A stretch of DNA of 19,005 nucleotides from CAZCRE01 sp964501075 (lineage in GTDB: Archaea > Thermoproteota > Bathyarchaeia > Bathyarchaeales > Bathycorpusculaceae): positions 1-19,005 of the forward strand of contig CAZCRE010000017.1 in NCBI GenBank assembly GCA_964501075.1, in the 5' to 3' direction. The position numbers and the translations under genes were made by a program. The notes under the pieces are model-generated. The model saw only the letters and a list, made by a program, of their open reading frames with translations. It was not told where the DNA came from and searched no databases. Below are positions 13,903 through 19,005 of the stretch, piece by piece. Numbering within the stretch: the stretch's first letter is position 1; the number at the start of each line of letters is the position of its first letter.

Positions 13903-14865
13903 TTATTTCACAATTTTCGCCGTGAGAGAGGTCGCTGGTTCCTTCATTTCAGGCGTCAAGTACGCCCAACACATATTCGGAGAATTATGGGCAGCACCTA
14001 TTTTCCCATGAGCGTCAACAGATATTAGACCCATAGAATTGTAGGTTGCGGGCATTCGCTTGTTAACCAGCTTTATCGCTTGTTCGGCAGCTTCTTGTGC
14101 CGCTTTCCCATTTTCCATGTAACTGCAGACAGTCTTGGCCAAGACAAGCCGTATCGCTATTTCGCCGATGCCTGTGGCAGAACATGCTCCGCTCAGATTG
14201 TCAGCATACGTGCCGCATCCAATCAATGGCGAGTCTCCAATCCTGCCTGGAAGTTTTAGAGGGAAGCCGCCTGTAGAAGTGGCTGCCGCAACGTTTCCAT
14301 TCGTGTCAAGGGCAACGGCGCCAACTGTTTCAAGATTGAAGAGTTCGGGGTGGCTTTTCACTAGAGCGGCCAGTTTTGGTAGCTCGAATTTGCCTTCAAG
14401 CAGAGCCTTTCTTTGCTGTTCATAGTATCTTAGTCTGAGTTCTGACACAGGGTTTCTTCTCTCAAGCTTGTAGGCGTTGGCTAGTCTTTCGGCTCCTTCA
14501 CCCACCACGAAAACATGATCCGTTTTTTCCATAACAATCTTGGCCAAACGAATGGGATTCTTAATGTCACGAAGAAGTCCAGTGGCTCCAGCCTCTAATG
14601 TTCTCCCGTTCATTATCGAGGCTTCCATTTCCACGTTCTTCTCAATGTTTAAGCTTGAACCGTAACCAGCGTTGAAAACGCCGTCGTCTTCCATGGTTGC
14701 CACAGCTTCCATGACGCTGTCCACGGCGCTTCCGCCGCTCTTCAGAATGTCGAAGCCGTTCTTCGTGGCTTTCGTGACGCCTTCCAAGCCGGGCTGACTG
14801 CGTTCAGGCTGCCAAGTTCCAGCGCCGCCATGAACGACTATCACGGGTTTCTGTGTTTTAGTCAA
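13903..14865 (-). CDS. plant-type L-asparaginase / isoaspartyl peptidase (Ntn hydrolase)
   Basis: A 320-residue Ntn-hydrolase precursor of the family that hydrolyses asparagine and isoaspartyl dipeptides after autocleavage. Markers: IVVHGGAGTWQ near the start, ATMEDDGVFNAGYGSSLN, MEASIMNGRTLEAGAT, then the cleavage site before the catalytic Thr in NLETVGAVALDTNGNVAAATSTGG (T180 from the chosen start), GRIGDSPLIGCGTYAD and the SATGIGE loop. Cleavage would give alpha and beta chains. I chose TTG 14865 because AAGGAG precedes it by nine bases and the TATA-like box at 14918-14925 predicts transcription near 14894. The longer frame from TTG 14904 would start upstream of that point. It stands alone, in line with the downstream microprotein and ABCE1 genes. 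Confidence 0.93.
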   Translation of the reverse strand: MTKTQKPVIVVHGGAGTWQPERSQPGLEGVTKATKNGFDILKSGGSAVDSVMEAVATMEDDGVFNAGYGSSLNIEKNVEMEASIMNGRTLEAGATGLLRDIKNPIRLAKIVMEKTDHVFVVGEGAERLANAYKLERRNPVSELRLRYYEQQRKALLEGKFELPKLAALVKSHPELFNLETVGAVALDTNGNVAAATSTGGFPLKLPGRIGDSPLIGCGTYADNLSGACSATGIGEIAIRLVLAKTVCSYMENGKAAQEAAEQAIKLVNKRMPATYNSMGLISVDAHGKIGAAHNSPNMCWAYLTPEMKEPATSLTAKIVK

Positions 14866-14917
14866 TAGTGTTTTCTCCTTCTTGCTTGCCAGAATAGTCT
14901 CCAACTGTTTAACGCCG

Positions 14918-14925
14918 ATTTAAGT
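14918..14925 (-). promoter_or_regulatory. TATA-like box for asparaginase gene
   Basis: ACTTAAAT on the minus strand, within CAGACTTAAATCGG. It supports the downstream TTG start at 14865 over the upstream TTG at 14904. Confidence 0.45.
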
Positions 14926-14982
14926 CTGGTGTTCAGAAACGAAATCAAAATAGATAAATGCCCGATTGTCGGCGTTAATCTT

Positions 14983-15047
14983 GGGATGATGTGAGGCGAC
15001 GGCTAAGAGCTAGAAGCTGTGACAAAGCCACTAACCTGCACTGACCC
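14983..15047 (+). ncRNA. candidate box C/D guide sRNA
   Basis: A 65-base stretch between divergent genes with GGG, then ATGATGT (C box, six of seven to RTGATGA, 14986-14992), and at the other end CTGA (D box, 15041-15044) then CCC. GGG and CCC could form the terminal stem. Inner elements are weaker: CTAA at 15003 as D' and TGTGACA at 15018 as C'. Size and box spacing fit archaeal box C/D sRNAs, which guide 2'-O-methylation of rRNA or tRNA. A TATA-like AGATAAAT lies about 30 bases upstream. The match rests on short motifs and could be chance. Confidence 0.35.
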
Positions 15048-15067
15048 GAAAAAACTGTTTTGGAAAC

Positions 15068-15075
15068 ATTATAAT
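15068..15075 (+). promoter_or_regulatory. TATA-like box for THUMP gene
   Basis: ATTATAAT, 51-58 bases ahead of ATG 15126, giving a predicted leader near 30 bases. Confidence 0.35.
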
Positions 15076-15125
15076 CCACCCCTTACGAATAGCATTGTAA
15101 TTGGTGCTAGCTTCACGGTGCAAGA

Positions 15126-15650
15126 ATGTTAAGAGATTTCAATCTTCTGGCTACAACGTATCGCGGATTTGAAAAGAAAGCTTGCTTTGAACTAGAGTAT
15201 TTGCTCGAGAAGCTCGGAGACGCCGACGCGGGCATCAACAGAAGCGGTATTGCAGGTCTCGTGGCTGCAAAAACCGTTCTTGATCCATTCGAGGTCTTGA
15301 AGGAGCTGCGCGAAACCTTACGTGATCACCCCTATGAATTCAGGTACATTCTGCGATTGATTCCCATTGAAAAGGTTGTGCGCACAGACCTAAATGATAT
15401 TACAGATGCTACAAAAGAACTCGGTTTGAGGATAGGTGAAAACGAGACGTTTCGCATCACCGTTGAGAAACGCTTCACAGCAATGTCTAAGCTGGAAATC
15501 ATTGAAGCAGTTGCGGCGAGCATTAAGAGAAAAGTTGACTTGGACAAACCTGACAAGGTTCTTTTGATCGAGGTTGTTGGAGGATTGACTGGCTTATCCC
15601 TAATGGGTTCTGATGGTATCTTGTCTGTTTTGAAGGAAAAGATGATCTAG
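15126..15650 (+). CDS. THUMP-domain RNA-binding protein, Tan1-like
   Basis: A 174-residue protein whose first part, NLLATTYRGFEKKACFELEYLLEKLGD, and last part, ETFRITVEKRFTAMSKLEIIEAVAASIK followed by LLIEVVGGLTGLSLM, match a stand-alone THUMP domain of the Tan1/THUMPD1 type. In eukaryotes Tan1 is the tRNA-binding partner of the Kre33/NAT10 acetyltransferase that makes N4-acetylcytidine in tRNA. Archaeal versions are presumed tRNA-binding adaptors. No methyltransferase or thiouridylase domain is attached, which excludes ThiI and Trm11 types. ATG 15126 is the first codon in a plausible context. Its stop codon directly abuts that of Cgi121, another tRNA-modification protein, on the opposite strand. 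Confidence 0.88.
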   Translation: MLRDFNLLATTYRGFEKKACFELEYLLEKLGDADAGINRSGIAGLVAAKTVLDPFEVLKELRETLRDHPYEFRYILRLIPIEKVVRTDLNDITDATKELGLRIGENETFRITVEKRFTAMSKLEIIEAVAASIKRKVDLDKPDKVLLIEVVGGLTGLSLMGSDGILSVLKEKMI

Positions 15651-16217
15651 TCAGCGGTTCGTGGAAAGCAAGGCCATGTGTTCGATGACTAGATTGACCA
15701 GTGTTTCCTTGACTCCACATTTCCTTTTAGCGGACTCTAGCTCTTCCCCAGTGACTCCGAAAATCTCCTGGATTTTCGCTGCTCTTTCGCCTGCAAGTTC
15801 TAGAACCTCATCATCCGGTTGAGCGTTGATTTGTCTAGAAATTCTTGACAGCACTGACTTGACCGTTTCTGCTTTTTCGCCGACCACTGTTATGGCTATC
15901 TCCGTCATGTGCGACTTTACTCCGAGGGTCTCTGTGGCTTTTCGAATTTGGTTTTGAGCTGAAGCGTACAGCATGATCTCAATAGCCAGCTTCTTTGAGA
16001 TAGAATCCTTGTTTCTGAACGCTGTCAACGCATTTAGAACCGCAAAGTACAGGTGTTGCCAAGTAGCGATCAGCTGAGCGTCGAAGACCTGAACATCAGT
16101 ATCCGCTGATTTTTTGCTGTTAATAGTTTCCAGAAATTCGTCGAGATTCCCAATTTCAACGTTTCTGAAACCTGTTACTAGAACATATTTCCTGAATTCT
16201 TCGATGTATTTCAGCAA
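15651..16217 (-). CDS. cgi121: KEOPS complex subunit Cgi121
   Basis: A 188-residue homologue of Cgi121/TPRKB, the KEOPS subunit that binds tRNA and stimulates Bud32 for the t6A modification at position 37. The family core is easy to see: VQVFDAQLIATWQHLYFAVL, NALTAFRNKDSISKKLAIEI and MLYASAQNQIRKATETLGV, followed by the AITVVGEK strand. A C-terminal helical extension (AAKIQEIFGVTGEELESAKRK) goes beyond the core. The start is TTG 16217, overlapping the stop of the upstream phosphoribosyltransferase gene (16211-16213), with GAGGAAG as ribosome site inside that gene, so translation is coupled. Other KEOPS genes (kae1, bud32, pcc1) are not in the window. Confidence 0.92.
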   Translation of the reverse strand: MLKYIEEFRKYVLVTGFRNVEIGNLDEFLETINSKKSADTDVQVFDAQLIATWQHLYFAVLNALTAFRNKDSISKKLAIEIMLYASAQNQIRKATETLGVKSHMTEIAITVVGEKAETVKSVLSRISRQINAQPDDEVLELAGERAAKIQEIFGVTGEELESAKRKCGVKETLVNLVIEHMALLSTNR

Positions 16218-16813
16218 CTCTCTTCCTCAAAGATTTCTCTTAGGAATCTCTCAACGAGTTCGGCTTTTATCCCTGCTTTGACAAGTTTCGATTTTTCCTT
16301 ATCAACAGTTTGGCCTTTTTCTTTGCATTTCCTGCTGATTTTCCGTATGGTCTCTTTTATCTCCCACGGGAAAACTATCCAGCGGCTTGTTTCCTTCTCG
16401 TAATAGTCTGGTTTCACGATGCTCCAAGGCTTATAGTATACTGTAGCTATCTTAGTTTCTGCGGCACCCTGCTTTTTGACGTGTTCTTTGACAACTTCTA
16501 GGCTTTTGCCTGTGTCAGTAACCTCATCGACGATTAGCACTTTCTTGGAGGCAACAGGCACGGACACAGGTTGGGTCAGCACGGGTTTGCTTTTTGTCTC
16601 CGCGACTCCAACGTAGAACTCGGCTCTCACGTTGGCAAGGTTAGGATTATCTAGCAGGTCTGAGAGCACTCTTGCGGGTGGCCATCCACCTCGGGAAACG
16701 CCCACGATGACGTCTGGTGCGAATTTGTCCAGTCGTATTCTCTCAGCCATGTTGAGAAGCATGCTGTATATTTCGTCCCACGTTGGAATCTCAAACTCGG
16801 GTTCCGAGTCCAC
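16211..16813 (-). CDS. purine-type phosphoribosyltransferase
   Basis: A 200-residue type I phosphoribosyltransferase. The PRPP-binding loop VLIVDEVTDTGKSL (92-105) is a textbook match, and DVIVGVSRGGWPPARVLSDLL (34-54) is the usual PPi-loop region of the Gpt/HGPRT-like archaeal group. AEFYVGV and YYKPWSIVKPDYYEKETSRWIVFPWE continue the resemblance to archaeal xanthine/hypoxanthine-guanine enzymes, giving base plus PRPP to nucleotide in purine salvage. A charged C-terminal tail of about 50 residues (from KETIRKISRK) is longer than in minimal enzymes. The exact base is not determined. Start GTG 16813, behind GAGG, with a TATA-like box at 16846-16853. Cotranscribed with cgi121 by overlap. Confidence 0.88.
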   Translation of the reverse strand: MDSEPEFEIPTWDEIYSMLLNMAERIRLDKFAPDVIVGVSRGGWPPARVLSDLLDNPNLANVRAEFYVGVAETKSKPVLTQPVSVPVASKKVLIVDEVTDTGKSLEVVKEHVKKQGAAETKIATVYYKPWSIVKPDYYEKETSRWIVFPWEIKETIRKISRKCKEKGQTVDKEKSKLVKAGIKAELVERFLREIFEEESC

Positions 16814-16845
16814 AGCTCTGCCTCAGGTAAGAGATTTTGCTGTCA

Positions 16846-16853
16846 CTTTATAA
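16846..16853 (-). promoter_or_regulatory. TATA-like box for phosphoribosyltransferase-cgi121 operon
   Basis: TTATAAAG on the minus strand (within CTTATAAAG), 33 bases from GTG 16813. It predicts a leader of about ten bases. Confidence 0.55.
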
Positions 16854-17037
16854 GATTAAGAGTAAATCGCGAATCTCACCATGTTCAACGGTTTTGAGCT
16901 TTTTGTTCACGGTAACACCTGATGATTCAGGTCGAATAGAGCCAATCATGTGGCTGCCATGAGTCGATAGCCACTAAATGCTTGCCTAATTGCCGTGTCA
17001 GTTTGCACTCTTTCTTTCTGTGAATCTAGCTGATAAT
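16854..17037. other. intergenic stretch with two small hairpins
   Basis: No gene seen. Two inverted repeats are present: ACCTGA-TGAT-TCAGGT at 16917-16932, and GTGGCT/AGCCAC at 16950-16974 with a 13-base loop. Together they could fold into a small structured RNA or be unrelated; there is no clear promoter for one. Confidence 0.3.
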
Positions 17038-17045
17038 CTTAATTA
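17038..17045 (+). promoter_or_regulatory. TATA-like box for leader ORF-hutI unit
   Basis: CTTAATTA on the plus strand. Transcription would begin near 17067, about 14 bases ahead of the TTG of the 38-codon ORF, so that ORF would be the first one on the hutI message. Confidence 0.4.
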
Positions 17046-17080
17046 CCTTGTGACACTGCTAACTCTAGAGTGGTGCACCC

Positions 17081-17197
17081 TTGAAGGCTCTAGTCAACAT
17101 TGCGTGCTACGATTTGAGGGTCAATTATCTGACTGAAGACCGTGTACCGGAGACTTTTGCGCACGACCTCATGAGGGAAGGCGGTACTTTTGAGTAG
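17081..17197 (+). CDS. 38-residue leader ORF overlapping hutI
   Basis: From TTG 17081 a 38-codon frame reads MKALVNIACYDLRVNYLT, then EDRVPETFAHDLMREGGTFE, and stops at TAG 17195-17197. It overlaps the start of the imidazolonepropionase-like gene (TTG 17190) by eight bases in another frame. Composition is protein-like, and it sits exactly where the promoter-like sequence would start the message. It could be a translated small protein, a leader peptide controlling hutI by coupled translation, or a remnant of a longer gene. I do not recognise the sequence. No strong ribosome site precedes it; near-leaderless initiation would suffice. Confidence 0.4.
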   Translation: MKALVNIACYDLRVNYLTEDRVPETFAHDLMREGGTFE

Positions 17198-18506
17198 AAC
17201 CGCAAGAAATAGGGCGAGAGAGAAAGCCGATCTGCTTATCGTAAACGCTAATGAACTGGTTACACTTGCTGGCGACTCTCAAAAGCCCAGAGTCGGCAAA
17301 CAAATGCGGGAGCTCGGAATCATACGTGACGGCTGCTTGGCTGTTAGGGATGGACGTGTTGCTGCTGTTGGAAAGACTTCTGAGATTGCCAAGCTTTTCA
17401 GGGCTGAAGCCATAATAAGCGCTAATGGAAAGACTGTTTTGCCTGGTTTTGTGGATTCTCATACGCATCTGATTTTTGCTGGTTCGCGTGAAGATGAGTT
17501 TCAGATGCGTGTCGAGGGCGCCTCCGTCTTGGAGATTCTGGGGGCCGGTGGGGGTATACTGAAGACTGTTCGGGATACGCGCAAAGCCAGTATTGATAGA
17601 CTCGTGGATCTGGGCGTCAAGACGCTTGATGTAATGTTGGCACATGGAACGACTACTGTTGAAGCTAAGAGTGGCTATGGTTTGACGACTAAGGATGAAT
17701 TAAAAATTTTGGAGGCTACGCGGCGCGTGAATCAGTTGCACACTGTTGATGTTGTTTCCACTTTCTTGGGTGCGCTTGCAGTTCCTCTTGAATATAAGGG
17801 GAACTTGCGAGGCTACGTTGATCTTGTAACTGAGGAAATGCTTCCGAAGGTGGCGGCGTCGGTGCTTGCTGAATTTTGTGATGTTCTGTGCGAGAAAGGC
17901 GCTTTTGGGCTTGAGCAGTCTAGGCGGGTCTTGATGGCTGCCAAAAATCATGGTTTAAGGGTTAAGGTTCATGCTGATGAAATGAGTTGGTCTGGAGGCG
18001 CCGAGCTTGCGGCTGATGTGGGAGCAATTTCAGCCGAGCATCTGCTTTTTTCCTCTGTTGACGGGGTCAAAGCAATGGCCTCGAAGGGCGTGGTTGCAGT
18101 TTTGCTTCCGGCTGCCGCCTTAGGTTTGATGTTGGGACGGTTTGCTGATGCTCGATTGATGATTGACTGCGGCGTGCCAGTGGCATTGGGCACTGATTTT
18201 AACCCGAGCTGCTTGGTTGAAAGCATGCAATTGATTGTTGCGTTTGCGTGTCACTTCATGCGGTTGACGCCGGCTGAAGCCATAACGGCAGCGACCATAA
18301 ACAGTGCTCATGCAGTCGGCAGAGCGGGCGATGTCGGGAGTTTGGAGGTTGGCAAGAGAGCAGATGTCGTCGTCTTGGATGCGCCTAATCACAAGTTCCT
18401 CGGCTACCATCTCGGGGTGAACTTGGTCGAGAAAGTGGTTAAGAACGGAAGAGTCGTTGTTGATAAAGAAGCAAACCCAAGCGAGATCGTTCACCTTGAA
18501 GAATGA
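17190..18506 (+). CDS. hutI: imidazolonepropionase-like amidohydrolase
   Basis: A 438-residue metal-dependent amidohydrolase. HutI opens 4-imidazolone-5-propionate to N-formimino-glutamate in histidine breakdown. Metal ligands are in place: GFVDSHTHLIFAGSR (H91, H93), VKVHADEMS (H261) and LGTDFNPS (D336). Substrate-side residues R100, Y163 (KSGYGL), E264, H284 (SAEHLLF) and N338 are also present. Two expected positions differ: GASVLEI has Val113 where HutI has GxSY/GATY, and TFLGALAVP has Leu196 where HutI has LGAHAVP. Start TTG 17190 with GGGAAGGCGG upstream. No other histidine-utilisation gene (hutH, hutU, hutG, ftcD) is in the window, so the reaction on this exact substrate is likely but not secure. 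Confidence 0.85.
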   Translation: MSRTARNRAREKADLLIVNANELVTLAGDSQKPRVGKQMRELGIIRDGCLAVRDGRVAAVGKTSEIAKLFRAEAIISANGKTVLPGFVDSHTHLIFAGSREDEFQMRVEGASVLEILGAGGGILKTVRDTRKASIDRLVDLGVKTLDVMLAHGTTTVEAKSGYGLTTKDELKILEATRRVNQLHTVDVVSTFLGALAVPLEYKGNLRGYVDLVTEEMLPKVAASVLAEFCDVLCEKGAFGLEQSRRVLMAAKNHGLRVKVHADEMSWSGGAELAADVGAISAEHLLFSSVDGVKAMASKGVVAVLLPAAALGLMLGRFADARLMIDCGVPVALGTDFNPSCLVESMQLIVAFACHFMRLTPAEAITAATINSAHAVGRAGDVGSLEVGKRADVVVLDAPNHKFLGYHLGVNLVEKVVKNGRVVVDKEANPSEIVHLEE

Positions 18507-18661
18507 AAACAAATAGAGAAGAGATAGAAGTCTATTACACTGAAAAATCCAAGAAACATAAGTGCCTTACTCAGCCTGTCTACTTTCATTTGACTCCCTT
18601 AAGACAAAACTGTTTATTGTTTTAGTAAGACTATGGGTTAATCGTCATTTCTGAAGAAGAA

Positions 18662-19005
18662 TCAAGATATTTGCCATAGACTTGTTCGAATCTTCACTCC
18701 TTCAGAATCTGCATAATCCTTGACTGTCTGAGGCACTTCCGTGTCATTTGCAACATAGATTATTGCCTCTTTTGCCTTTGTTTTTTCTGCATAAAATAGG
18801 ATTTGGTCTATGTCTTTGGGTTCAAGAATAGCCTTGTCTTTTGCGTCAATGACCGCATAGACGTTTCTTTTTCTCACAACAAAATCAGGTCTTAAAAGCG
18901 ACCTACCGACTTTCATTTCAACGTTCTCAAGAATTTCCCATCCTTCCTTTAGCGGAAAATTGTTTCGAATAGTCTTGTATATGTAAATTTCAAAATCTAT
19001 TCCAG
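18662..19005 (-). CDS. PD-(D/E)XK-type nuclease-domain protein, cut by right edge
   Basis: The frame is open from the right edge to TGA at 18662-18664, giving the last 114 residues of a longer protein. It shows a restriction-endonuclease-like core: GIDFEIYIYKTIR with an early acidic residue, then RPDFVVRKRNVYAVIDAKDK, where the Asp in RPDF and D-A-K match the catalytic PD...(D/E)-x-K layout. After this come a helix (EPKDIDQILFYAEKTKAKE) and a strand (AIIYVAND). Many such C-terminal cores belong to repair or defence nucleases, but DNA target and role cannot be told from this piece. The N-terminal part and its start lie outside the window. An internal ATG at 18916 is not the likely start, because the same frame continues upstream. 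Confidence 0.7.
   Translation of the reverse strand, partial: GIDFEIYIYKTIRNNFPLKEGWEILENVEMKVGRSLLRPDFVVRKRNVYAVIDAKDKAILEPKDIDQILFYAEKTKAKEAIIYVANDTEVPQTVKDYADSEGVKIRTSLWQIS

Noticed and set aside
1..19005. tRNA, rRNA, CRISPR array or transposable element
   Set aside because: No cloverleaf, rRNA block, regular spaced repeats, transposase-like protein or long terminal repeats were seen by eye.

Overview
The window reads as archaeal chromosome. It carries a group II chaperonin (thermosome) subunit, archaeal/eukaryotic-type initiation factor aIF5B, both subunits of DNA topoisomerase VI, ABCE1, the KEOPS subunit Cgi121 and a Tan1-like THUMP protein. Many genes use TTG or GTG starts with GGAGG/AGGTG-type ribosome sites, and several have TATA-like boxes 25-35 bases ahead of short leaders. 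The gene set suits a TACK-type archaeon; Bathyarchaeota is my best guess, but this is an inference from gene style and not a computed placement. There is no rRNA, tRNA, CRISPR array, insertion sequence or phage gene in view.

Layout. 1-2711 is an accessory redox/arsenic block. A left-truncated 2x[4Fe-4S] protein (minus) diverges from a plus-strand run: membrane-anchored thioredoxin-fold protein, CcdA-like membrane electron carrier, a 90-residue thioredoxin-like protein with a C-x-C motif, a small frameshifted gene, and a low-molecular-weight arsenate reductase with all three expected redox cysteines. A perfect 12-2-12 inverted repeat sits between the two directions. The likely logic is that electrons pass through CcdA and the thiol proteins to ArsC, under one palindrome-binding repressor that is not in the window.

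3055-8254: thermosome (minus) diverging from a MoaD/ThiS-type ubiquitin-like protein, then an ornithine cyclodeaminase-family dehydrogenase (plus), converging on aIF5B (minus). 8405-11588: a zinc-ribbon DUF4342 protein, a small two-helix membrane protein, and the top6B-top6A operon (minus, overlapping by 20 bases). 11779-14865: ABCE1, an unusual 28-29-residue acidic/tryptophan repeat microprotein with its own promoter-like, ribosome-binding and terminator signals, and a plant-type asparaginase, all minus.

14983-17200: a candidate C/D box sRNA, a THUMP protein (plus) meeting Cgi121 tail to tail with no gap, and a phosphoribosyltransferase operonic with Cgi121. 17081-18506: a 38-residue leader ORF overlapping an imidazolonepropionase-like gene whose two substrate-side positions are altered. 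The right edge cuts a PD-(D/E)XK-like nuclease-domain gene (minus).

Two small genes in the left block look frameshifted at simple repeats (a GA run and an A run). These are either real decay or assembly errors.
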